Part shown: piece after piece, positions 1-6,884 of the stretch
How positions within the stretch are numbered: the first letter of the stretch is position 1
Layout of the letters: each line of letters begins with the position of its first letter
From: Acetatifactor sp.
GTDB lineage: Bacteria > Bacillota > Clostridia > Lachnospirales > Lachnospiraceae
Direction: 5' to 3'
Length of the DNA: 12,931 nt
NCBI GenBank assembly: GCA_016303085.1
Contig: JAEDMI010000047.1
Location: 1 to 12,931 of the forward strand
The notes under the pieces: model-generated
The model's input: the letters and a program-made list of their open reading frames with translations, nothing else
What the model was told of the DNA's origin: nothing
Database searches by the model: none
Translations under genes and position numbers: made by a program

Positions 1-1219
1 GGTTCCCTCGGTGTGGGGAGACCAATACTATTTTTTGGGTCCTCTGTTTCTGCTTTGCATTCTTCTGATTGCAATATTTGGTTTGACTAAAATATTGCTG
101 AGGGATGTACTGGGGGCGGAATGGTCATTTTGTCTGGCTGTCCAGGCGATTGTGGCAGCTATGGTGTTTGAATTTATATATACACCCAACGGTGGTTTTT
201 TTTGGTATAATGCCGGAGTCCATTACGTTGGGATGCATTCTTTCCTTTTGCTGTTGACAGCTGCATGGATAAAGTTATTGAAGGGAACCGGGAAAATATC
301 CCGGGTATTACTATTGCTTTGGACTTTGCTGGGAGCGGTGTTGGCCGGCGGTGCGAATTTTGTCACAACGCTTCAGGGATTACTTGTGGGGTTATCACTG
401 GTTGCATTGGGGATTTTATTGAAAAATAAGAGAACTTTTCTGATGCTGCCATCTGTGGCAGTCTATTTAGCGGCATTTTGGAAGAATGTATCGGCACCGG
501 GAAATGCCGTACGAAAGAATGTATTGGGTGACATGGGTATGGGCCCCGCAGAGGCAATTGGACATTCTTTCCTGGAAGCGTTTCGGCATATTCCGGAGTA
601 TACCGGTCTGATTACAGTAGCTGTTATGATTCTTTTGTTACCCATCATATGGCAGATGGAAAAAAAACTGACATTTCAATTCCGTTTTCCGGGACTATTG
701 CTCTTATGGTCGTTTTGCTTGTATGCTACAGGGTTTACACCCAGTCTGTATTCTTTGGGACATGCCGGTCTGGGAAGGACTATGAATGCGGTTAAGATTA
801 CGTTTCAACTGTTGCTTATTATTAATGAAGTATACTGGCTGGGATGGATTCAAAAGAAACTGAGAGACAGAGATAAATTCTTCGACAGAGGTGCTATGTG
901 GTGGTTTTATCCTATCATGGGAGCGTTGATGCTGTGCATTTTTGCTGTGGAGCCGCATCAGTCGGCAAAGTATTCTTCCTTTGCTGCATATTATTATGTG
1001 CATACGGGCGAGGCATACAACTTCCATCAGGAGTACCTGAACAGATTGGAAACTATCGTAAACGGAGGGGCTGATGTGGTGGTGACACCATATGTCTATC
1101 GACCGTGGATTCTGCAATCTTCCGATTTGAGCAGTTCTCCGGAAGGAGAAGCTAACAGGGCGATGGCAGAATGGTATCACAAAAATTCAATCACATGTAT
1201 TGCACCGGATTCGGAGTAA
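1..1219 (+). CDS. Polytopic membrane protein, DUF6056/GT-C-like (5' end outside window)
   Basis: The reading frame is open from the left edge (codons from base 2) to a TAA at 1217-1219, so at least 405 residues are visible and the true start lies upstream. The GTG at 11 is only the first start-like codon inside the window and has no ribosome binding site. About ten hydrophobic segments alternate with short loops. The features 'GGFFWYNAG' (about 190-216), 'SAPGNAVR' (about 490-515) and a soluble C-terminal tail with 'SSDLSSSPEG' and 'MAEWYHKNSI' resemble what I recall of the DUF6056 membrane family, which is often found in surface-polysaccharide loci. Family members look like GT-C glycosyltransferases that would use lipid-linked donors outside the membrane, but no activity is assigned with certainty. 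It could instead be a polymerase-like protein. It is too long and has too many membrane segments to be the missing Wzm permease. It ends 60 bases before the ABC ATPase gene, probably in the same operon. Confidence 0.8.
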   Translation, partial: VPSVWGDQYYFLGPLFLLCILLIAIFGLTKILLRDVLGAEWSFCLAVQAIVAAMVFEFIYTPNGGFFWYNAGVHYVGMHSFLLLLTAAWIKLLKGTGKISRVLLLLWTLLGAVLAGGANFVTTLQGLLVGLSLVALGILLKNKRTFLMLPSVAVYLAAFWKNVSAPGNAVRKNVLGDMGMGPAEAIGHSFLEAFRHIPEYTGLITVAVMILLLPIIWQMEKKLTFQFRFPGLLLLWSFCLYATGFTPSLYSLGHAGLGRTMNAVKITFQLLLIINEVYWLGWIQKKLRDRDKFFDRGAMWWFYPIMGALMLCIFAVEPHQSAKYSSFAAYYYVHTGEAYNFHQEYLNRLETIVNGGADVVVTPYVYRPWILQSSDLSSSPEGEANRAMAEWYHKNSITCIAPDSE

Positions 1220-1269
1220 GAAGTGCATTTTGCGGATGTGCTGTAAATGACTTATATCGCAATGGAATC

Positions 1270-1282
1270 GGAGCTGATTATG
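1270..1282 (+). promoter_or_regulatory. Ribosome binding site that decides the Wzt-like start
   Basis: GGAG at 1270-1273 sits six bases before ATG 1280. The two earlier in-frame ATGs at 1247 and 1262 have no purine-rich box at proper spacing. This supports an N-terminus of MEDKK rather than the 11-residue longer form. Confidence 0.6.
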
Positions 1283-2650
1283 GAAGACAAAAAAATTCAG
1301 GTAAAAATTCAAGAGGTAGATGTGCCGGCCATCGAGGTCCGGGATGTTGTCAAGATATATAAACTGTATGATAAGCCCAGGGATCGCATGAAGGAAGCTT
1401 TCGGCTTTGGAAAAAAACAGGTACACAAGCTACATTATGCCCTAAATGGTGTCAACATGAACATTTATAAGGGCGAAACGGTGGGCATTATCGGCACAAA
1501 CGGCTCCGGCAAATCAACGATTCTGAAGATTATTACCGGTGTCCTGACACCTACCTCCGGTGAGGTCAGGGTGGACGGGCGTATCTCGGCGCTTCTGGAA
1601 TTGGGCGCCGGATTCAATCAGGAGTACAACGGCATTGAAAATGTGTATCTAAACGGCACCATGATGGGTTTCTCTGAGAGGGAAATCGATGAAAAGCTTC
1701 CGGACATTTTGGAGTTTGCAGATATCGGAGATTATGTCTATCAGCCGGTTAAGACATATTCCAGCGGTATGTTTGTGCGACTGGCTTTTGCGGTGGCAAT
1801 CAACATTGAACCTGAGATTCTCATTGTGGATGAAGCGCTTTCCGTAGGAGACGTATTTTTTCAGGCGAAGTGCTATCACAAGTTTGAAGAATTTAAGAAG
1901 ATGGGCAAGACAATCGTCTTTGTCAGCCATGACCTGAGCAGTATCAGCAAATATTGTGACAGGGTATTTCTGTTGAACAAGGGAACACTTTTGGGAGAAG
2001 GCTCTCCAAAGGAGATGATAGATGCCTACAAGAGGGTTTTAGTGGGGCAGTATGAGGTGTCGGATAAGCAGGAAAATAATGACTTGTTGCAGGATCCGGA
2101 GTTGCGTAAAGCAACCGAATTGTACAGGAGAGAGGGAAAAGCCGGAGACGCAGAAGCTACAACACAGGAGAAAGACTTCAATACACAGGGGAAAAATCCC
2201 TCAACGCTGGAATACGGTACAAAGCAAGCAAAAATTACAGAGTACTATGTTACAGATGACCGTGGCATAAAAACAACAGCTGTTATTAAAGGAGGCGAAT
2301 TCACACTACACATGAGGGTGAAGTTTGCTGAACATATTCCGGCGCCTATTTTTGCTTTTTCTTTAAAGAATGCCATAGGAACAGAGATAACAGGCACCAA
2401 CTCCATGATAGAGAAGGCATTTCTGGAGAGCGGGGAGCCGGGGCAGATAAAGGATGTCACATTTACACAGAGGATGAATCTGCAGGGCGGCGAATATCTC
2501 ATTTCCATGGGGGTGACGGGCTATAACGGGGACACTTTTGAGGTGTATCACAGGCTTTATGACGCTTTGAATATCACTGTTGTTTCGGATAAAGATACGG
2601 TGGGATATTACGATATGGAATCAGCGGTAACTGTTACGGATGCGAGGTAG
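1280..2650 (+). CDS. Polysaccharide ABC exporter ATPase with C-terminal carbohydrate-binding domain (Wzt-like)
   Basis: This is the ATP-hydrolysing subunit of an ABC-2 type polysaccharide exporter, acting on the cytoplasmic face with a Wzm-type permease that is not in the window. Numbering is for a 456-residue product from ATG 1280. Walker A is GTNGSGKST at 72-80, and 'ALLELGAGF' at 104-112 is typical of Wzt/TagH ATPases. The signature is the shortened 'YSSGM' at 160-164, Walker B is LIVDE at 181-185, and the switch His is H217 in 'FVSHD'. A hydrophilic, low-complexity linker (about 255-315) leads to a beta-rich domain (about 316-445) ending in 'GVTGYNGDTFEVYHRLYDA', which fits Wzt C-terminal domains that bind the exported glycan. 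ATG 1280 is chosen because GGAG lies six bases upstream. In-frame ATGs at 1247 and 1262 lack a binding site. The stop overlaps the next gene's ribosome binding site, suggesting coupling. TagH of teichoic acid export is the main alternative for the ATPase half. Confidence 0.93.
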   Translation: MEDKKIQVKIQEVDVPAIEVRDVVKIYKLYDKPRDRMKEAFGFGKKQVHKLHYALNGVNMNIYKGETVGIIGTNGSGKSTILKIITGVLTPTSGEVRVDGRISALLELGAGFNQEYNGIENVYLNGTMMGFSEREIDEKLPDILEFADIGDYVYQPVKTYSSGMFVRLAFAVAINIEPEILIVDEALSVGDVFFQAKCYHKFEEFKKMGKTIVFVSHDLSSISKYCDRVFLLNKGTLLGEGSPKEMIDAYKRVLVGQYEVSDKQENNDLLQDPELRKATELYRREGKAGDAEATTQEKDFNTQGKNPSTLEYGTKQAKITEYYVTDDRGIKTTAVIKGGEFTLHMRVKFAEHIPAPIFAFSLKNAIGTEITGTNSMIEKAFLESGEPGQIKDVTFTQRMNLQGGEYLISMGVTGYNGDTFEVYHRLYDALNITVVSDKDTVGYYDMESAVTVTDAR

Positions 2651-2656
2651 TTTATG
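2644..2656 (+). promoter_or_regulatory. Ribosome binding site overlapping the Wzt-like stop codon
   Basis: GAGG at 2644-2647 lies in the last codons of the ABC ATPase gene, touching its TAG (2648-2650), six bases before ATG 2654. This geometry suggests translational coupling of exporter ATPase and methyltransferase-kinase. Confidence 0.6.
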
Positions 2657-4708
2657 GTAGAAGAAATCGGCAAAGTAAAACTGGATTACAGCAGATATCC
2701 GGGAGAGGATTTCTATTGCGATGGAAAAGTGGAAGATGAAATTCTTGATATTGTAAAAAATCTTTCTCCCGTGGAATACGGGGGAGTGATTGAAGAACGG
2801 AAGAGCTGGCCGATTCTCTATCATCTGTCTCCACTCAGAGAGAATATTGTGGATTGGATTCCCATGAAAAAGAGCGATAGGGTTCTGGAGGTGGGAAGCG
2901 GCTGCGGAGCAATCACCGGAGCACTGTCTAGAAAGGCGGGAAGTGTAACCTGTGTGGATTTATCAAAGAAGCGCAGCCTGATTAATGCCTACCGTCACAG
3001 TGAGTGTGAAAATGTAACCATTCATGTGGGGAATTTTAAAGACATAGAGCCCGATTTGCCCCGGGATTTCGATTATATCTGCCTGATTGGTGTCTTTGAA
3101 TACGGACAGAGCTACATCGGAGGCGAGACGCCTTTTCATGACTTTTTGAAGACCCTTATGTCTCATCTGGCAAAAAGTGGCAGGATTGTCATAGCTATAG
3201 AAAATAAATATGGATTAAAGTATTTTGCGGGGTGTAAGGAGGATCACCTGGGCACCTGGTTTTCCGGCATCGAGAATTACGCTGACGGTGGCGGAGTGCG
3301 CACTTTCAGCAGAAGAGGGCTGGAAAAGATATTTAAAAGCTGTGGGGTGAAGGAGAGTAATTTTTATTATCCGTATCCGGATTATAAGTTTATGACTACG
3401 CTGTATAGTGACGCATATCTGCCGGGAAAGGGAGAACTTTCTAATAATCTCCGAAATTTTGACAGAGACAGAATGCTTTTGTTTGACGAGAAAAGTGCCT
3501 TTGACGGCATTGCGGAGGACGGACTGTTTCCTATATTTGCAAACTCCTTTGTGGCGGTTATCGGCGGTGGCTTTGATGTAAAATATGTAAAGTATTCCAA
3601 CGACAGAGCGCCGGAGTTTACCATAAAGACCGAAATTGCCAGAAATGCAGCCGGCGAAATCAGTGTCAGAAAGTATCCTCTGGGAAATGCTGCAGCAGAG
3701 CATGTACGGGGCATGGCGGTAGCCTATGAGAATCTTCAGAAAAAATATAAGGGCGGGAATCTGGAAATCAACCGTTGCAAGCTGGTGGAAGAAGGCGGGG
3801 ACCTCTTCGCTCAATTTGAATTTGTGCAGGGTACTTCCCTTTCGGAGTTGATGGACAGTTGTCTGGATAAGGGCGATTTGGAAGGCTTCCATAAGTATTT
3901 TAAGGAGTATGTGGAGCGCATCGGATATAACAGCGAATATCCGGTAGCTGATTTTGACTTGATTTTTGCAAACATTCTTGTGAATAAAGACAAGTGGACA
4001 CTGATTGATTATGAGTGGACCTTCGGTAAACCCATTGATACCAGGGAACTGGCTTTCCGTGCCATTTATTGCTATCTGCTGGAGGATGAAAAGAGGAATA
4101 AATTAAATCTTGATTTGATATTAGAAGAGCTGCAGATTACGGAAGAAGATGCGGAAAATTTCAGAGAGCAGGAGAGAGATTTCCAGCGGTTTGTCACGGG
4201 AAAGCATATGTCCATGGCGCAGATGCGTGACTTAATCGGTTATCGTATGATGATTCCTCAGAAGTGGGTAGAAAAATACCATGATTCCGAGAGTGTGAAC
4301 AAGGTTCAGATTTATGAGGACAGGGGCAGTGGGTTCAAAGAGGAGGAATCTTACTTTGTCCCGGAGGCATATCAGGGCGAAAACCTGATTGAACTGGAAC
4401 TTACGGTCAGCGGTGATGTGTTGAACTTGCGGATTGACCCTGCTTTTGACTGTTGCGTGGTAAGGATTGAGGAAATGACCTTCAACGGGGAGACGGTGCC
4501 CATTGACAAAAAGAAGGTGTTGGCGGTGAACGGAAGGATTGCCAGACCGTCTACTTTGATTTTCCCCACGACTGACCCTAATATCAATATTGCGCTCAGT
4601 GAGTTGACAAGGCAGCCGGAGAACACATTGTATGTGCGCATGGAAGTAGTTCGGCTTCCGATTGCTATGGCACAGGAGATGGCGAATGCGGTAAAAAAGA
4701 TTATTTAG
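2654..4708 (+). CDS. SAM methyltransferase fused to kinase-like domain and C-terminal beta domain (WbdD-like architecture)
   Basis: The 684-residue soluble protein has three regions. Residues about 70-230 form a class I SAM methyltransferase: motif I VLEVGSGCG at 77-85, acidic D102 after strand 2, and 'GVFEYG' at 146-151. Residues about 315-540 resemble the protein-kinase/APH fold: candidate ATP lysine K340 in 'SVRKYPL', helix-C-type E349 in 'AAAEHV', hinge-like 'FEFVQG' at 388-393, catalytic-loop-like D435-x4-N440, and metal-binding-type D452 in 'LIDYEW'. The usual His of HxD is replaced (DFD, 433-435). Residues about 555-684 are beta-rich and not recognised. Methyltransferase followed by kinase is the layout of WbdD, the enzyme that caps E. 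coli O9a O-antigen with phosphate and methyl groups. WbdD has a C-terminal coiled coil instead of this beta domain. The gene starts three bases after the Wzt-like stop, with GAGG at 2644-2647. That the substrate is the end of a surface glycan is inferred from architecture and context. Confidence 0.88.
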   Translation: MVEEIGKVKLDYSRYPGEDFYCDGKVEDEILDIVKNLSPVEYGGVIEERKSWPILYHLSPLRENIVDWIPMKKSDRVLEVGSGCGAITGALSRKAGSVTCVDLSKKRSLINAYRHSECENVTIHVGNFKDIEPDLPRDFDYICLIGVFEYGQSYIGGETPFHDFLKTLMSHLAKSGRIVIAIENKYGLKYFAGCKEDHLGTWFSGIENYADGGGVRTFSRRGLEKIFKSCGVKESNFYYPYPDYKFMTTLYSDAYLPGKGELSNNLRNFDRDRMLLFDEKSAFDGIAEDGLFPIFANSFVAVIGGGFDVKYVKYSNDRAPEFTIKTEIARNAAGEISVRKYPLGNAAAEHVRGMAVAYENLQKKYKGGNLEINRCKLVEEGGDLFAQFEFVQGTSLSELMDSCLDKGDLEGFHKYFKEYVERIGYNSEYPVADFDLIFANILVNKDKWTLIDYEWTFGKPIDTRELAFRAIYCYLLEDEKRNKLNLDLILEELQITEEDAENFREQERDFQRFVTGKHMSMAQMRDLIGYRMMIPQKWVEKYHDSESVNKVQIYEDRGSGFKEEESYFVPEAYQGENLIELELTVSGDVLNLRIDPAFDCCVVRIEEMTFNGETVPIDKKKVLAVNGRIARPSTLIFPTTDPNINIALSELTRQPENTLYVRMEVVRLPIAMAQEMANAVKKII

Positions 4709-4716
4709 ACAGAGAA

Positions 4717-4731
4717 AAGGAGTCCGATGTG
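4717..4731 (+). promoter_or_regulatory. Strong ribosome binding site for a GTG start
   Basis: AAGGAG ends at 4722 and is followed by six bases and GTG 4729. An ATG at 4727 overlaps this start but is in another frame, so the binding site and the long open frame together fix the GTG as initiator. Confidence 0.7.
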
Positions 4732-6810
4732 GGCATAAAAAGTCTGGTAAAGCAGGTACTGACGGAAAAAGAGAATAAGACATACGATAGGCTGCTGGCG
4801 GACAGGAAGATGACCTACGGGGAATGGCTGGAAGAACAGGAAAAACTGTGGGCTGAAGAAAGAAAATTGTGGAGCCGCGACGGAGAAAGCAGCGGGAAAG
4901 TGTCGGAAAACAGGTCGGTGTTGTCCGAAGCCGATGCTGAGAATGGGGAATTTGTGTTGATTCTTGCCGCTGACGGCGAAACGGCCTCCTATGCAGAGCG
5001 TAATATACGGAGCTTTTTTCTGAAAAATCCCGAGGTGATGGTGCTGTATGGGGATGAAGATGTATTGACCACAGCCGGAGAATGCATGGCACCGTGGTTT
5101 AAGCCGGATTGGTCCCCGGATTTTCTGGACAGTTGCCTTTATTTTGGAAGCCTTGTGGCTGTGCGCCGACAGCGCTGGCAGATTATGAGAGAGTCTTATG
5201 AGCTTATTTACCCCGGGCATTGGCAACAGCTTTTCGGGGAGGAGAACCCGGAGCGGGTTTACCGGGTGAAAGATCTTACCGCCTATGAGAAATGGTTGCA
5301 CGACTGTGTCAGCGCGGGATATGAGAGAAGCAGCTCTGTTGTAGGACACATCCCACAGATTCTGTTTCATGCGCGAAAGGAAGAACAGGTAAGGTTTCTG
5401 GAGGAATCCGATTATCTGAGGGCGCGAAGGCGGGAACTTTGCATCAGCTTTTTTCAAAATTTTGTGGACAGCGAAAACGCACAAAAGCCCGCTGTGTCGG
5501 TGGTAATTCCCTCTAAGGATCAACCGGATATATTGCGGCAATGCGTGGAGAGTGTAAAGAAGGCAGGGGCAGATATACCCTTGGAAATGATTATTGTGGA
5601 TAACGGCAGCGAGCCTGAGAACAAGGCGCGGATTGAAGTAATGCTGGGGGATGAGGCTTCTGTGGGAATGGACGGCAGAGAGTTTCAAATCCGATATCTG
5701 TACGAACCTATGGAGTTCAATTTTTCCCGGATGTGCAATCTGGGAGCGGAAGCGTCAAAAGGAGAACTACTGTTATTTTTAAATGACGATGTGGTGCTGG
5801 AAGACGGTTGTATCGCGGAGATGGCGGCAAGAGCGGCCAGAATTTATACCGGAGCAGTGGGAGTAAAGCTGCTGTATCCGGACACGGGACGAATCCAGCA
5901 TGCAGGCATTACCAATCTGCCCATGGGTCCTGTGCATAAGTTGCAATCCATGCCTGATGACAGGGATTATTATGGAAGAACAAACCGCTGCTGTCGCAAT
6001 TTCCTGGCGGTGACGGCCGCCTGCCTGATGGTGGAGAAGGAGAAGTTTGCGGAAGCGGGAGGCTTTTCGGAGGAATTGAGGGTAGCCTTTAATGATGTAG
6101 ACTTTTGCTTCCGACTGCATGAACTCGGATATTACAATGTTTGTGTCAATGATATTTATGCGTATCATTATGAATCGCTGAGCAGAGGGGACGATGAATC
6201 GGCAGAAAAGCTGAAACGTCTGATTGGCGAGCGCAGGAAACTATATGAGCGGCACCCGGAATTGGAAGGAAGGGACCCTTACTATTCCGATTACTTGAAC
6301 AGAGACGGATTGGATGTGCGAATCAGTCCTGCATTTCTGACGGCAGGAAACCGTCCTCAGAGTGTTACAGGCATGAGACCGCTTGGCGGGTTGGCGGGCT
6401 ACAGGGAAGACAAGTGTCTGCTGGTGCGGGTGGAGGATGTGCGGGATGGCGAAATTGTGGGATGGAGCGTTGTAAGTGGAGATAATAACGCATGTTATGA
6501 AAGAAAATTTCTGCTGAGAAATATATCGGAGACGAAGACCTGTTCCAAGACGGACTGTCAATTGCCGTTGGGGAAACGTTCCGGAACAGAGCCTTCCGTT
6601 ACAGTATACGGAGTTGCTTTACAGGGACAGTACCGACCGGACTTGGAGGAGAATATGACGGATCAGACGAATGTCGGGCTGAGTGGTTTTTGGCTGGAAC
6701 TGTTAGGGGAAGAGATACCGACGGGAAGCTATCAAATCGGAGTGGCAGCCCGAAATCGGGTGACAGGACTGAAACTGATAAACTGGAGCAACCGGACAGT
6801 GGAGTTTTGA
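4729..6810 (+). CDS. GT2 glycosyltransferase with degenerate N-terminal GT domain and C-terminal beta domain
   Basis: This is a 693-residue, probably cytoplasmic glycosyltransferase for the surface glycan. Residues 1-65 are charged and helical. Residues about 72-240 match only the second half of a GT2 domain ('GEFVLILAADGE', 'LYGDEDV', 'WFKPDWSPDFL'); the nucleotide-binding first half is absent, and the acidic DxD-type motif is replaced by AADG (80-83). Residues about 255-500 form a complete GT2 domain: SVVIPSKDQ at 257-265, 'IIVDNGS' at 288-294, the LNDD metal motif at 351-354, 'FNDVDFCFRL' at 454-463 and 'YHYESLSRG' at 479-487. Residues about 557-693 form a beta-rich C-terminal domain ('VGWSVVSG', 'LSGFWLELL', 'INWSNRTVEF') of unknown role. 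The start is GTG at 4729, preceded at six bases by AAGGAG; ATG 4727 is out of frame. The gene begins 20 bases after the methyltransferase-kinase gene. Donor, acceptor and linkage cannot be read from the sequence. Confidence 0.9.
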   Translation: MGIKSLVKQVLTEKENKTYDRLLADRKMTYGEWLEEQEKLWAEERKLWSRDGESSGKVSENRSVLSEADAENGEFVLILAADGETASYAERNIRSFFLKNPEVMVLYGDEDVLTTAGECMAPWFKPDWSPDFLDSCLYFGSLVAVRRQRWQIMRESYELIYPGHWQQLFGEENPERVYRVKDLTAYEKWLHDCVSAGYERSSSVVGHIPQILFHARKEEQVRFLEESDYLRARRRELCISFFQNFVDSENAQKPAVSVVIPSKDQPDILRQCVESVKKAGADIPLEMIIVDNGSEPENKARIEVMLGDEASVGMDGREFQIRYLYEPMEFNFSRMCNLGAEASKGELLLFLNDDVVLEDGCIAEMAARAARIYTGAVGVKLLYPDTGRIQHAGITNLPMGPVHKLQSMPDDRDYYGRTNRCCRNFLAVTAACLMVEKEKFAEAGGFSEELRVAFNDVDFCFRLHELGYYNVCVNDIYAYHYESLSRGDDESAEKLKRLIGERRKLYERHPELEGRDPYYSDYLNRDGLDVRISPAFLTAGNRPQSVTGMRPLGGLAGYREDKCLLVRVEDVRDGEIVGWSVVSGDNNACYERKFLLRNISETKTCSKTDCQLPLGKRSGTEPSVTVYGVALQGQYRPDLEENMTDQTNVGLSGFWLELLGEEIPTGSYQIGVAARNRVTGLKLINWSNRTVEF
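4930..5448 (+). other. Degenerate, half-length GT2 domain inside the first glycosyltransferase
   Basis: Residues about 68-240 line up by eye with residues about 203-370 of the next glycosyltransferase ('GEFVLILAADGE' versus 'GEYIGLLDQDDI', 'VLYGDEDV' versus 'YLYCDETT', 'WFKPDWSPDFL' versus 'HFKPDFAPDNL'). The upstream nucleotide-binding half is missing, and the catalytic acidic cluster has become AADG. The domain therefore looks non-catalytic, perhaps structural or acceptor-binding. Confidence 0.65.
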
Positions 6811-6838
6811 CCGAAAAATGGAAAGTCGCAGCAGCAAC

Positions 6839-6855
6839 GTATTCGGGCCGAATAC
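6839..6855. repeat. 17-base dyad-symmetric sequence between the two GT2 genes
   Basis: Eight-base arms GTATTCGG and CCGAATAC are exact reverse complements separated by one base. The element lies in the 74-base gap between the stop at 6810 and the chosen start at 6885, the largest gap of the operon. No run of T follows, so it is not a normal intrinsic terminator. It could be an operator-like site or an RNA structure upstream of the next gene, or chance. Confidence 0.45.
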
Positions 6856-6884
6856 CGGGAGAATATGGCTCATGCGGGAAAGAT

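Noticed and set aside
196..211. T8 run followed by TATAAT as phase-variation tract or promoter
   Set aside because: The run encodes conserved-looking 'GGFFWYNAG' in a membrane protein, eight T is not unusual at this composition, and no -35 box lies upstream of the TATAAT.
1247..1279. Earlier ATG starts (1247, 1262) for the ABC ATPase
   Set aside because: Neither has a ribosome binding site at proper spacing, whereas GGAG precedes ATG 1280 by six bases. They cannot be fully excluded.
4705..5688. Antisense open frame (327 codons) opposite the first GT2 gene
   Set aside because: The translation is rich in His, Pro, Ser and Arg with no recognisable domain, and it is fully covered by a well-supported + strand gene.
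6807..6835. TTGACC at 6807-6812 as the -35 box of an internal promoter before the second GT2
   Set aside because: No -10-like hexamer occurs 16-18 bases downstream; the sequence there is GC-rich.
6690..6884. N-terminal extension of the second GT2 from TTG 6690
   Set aside because: It overlaps the previous gene by 121 bases, uses a TTG, and encodes charged, domain-free sequence. ATG 6885 gives a normal start just before the coiled coil.
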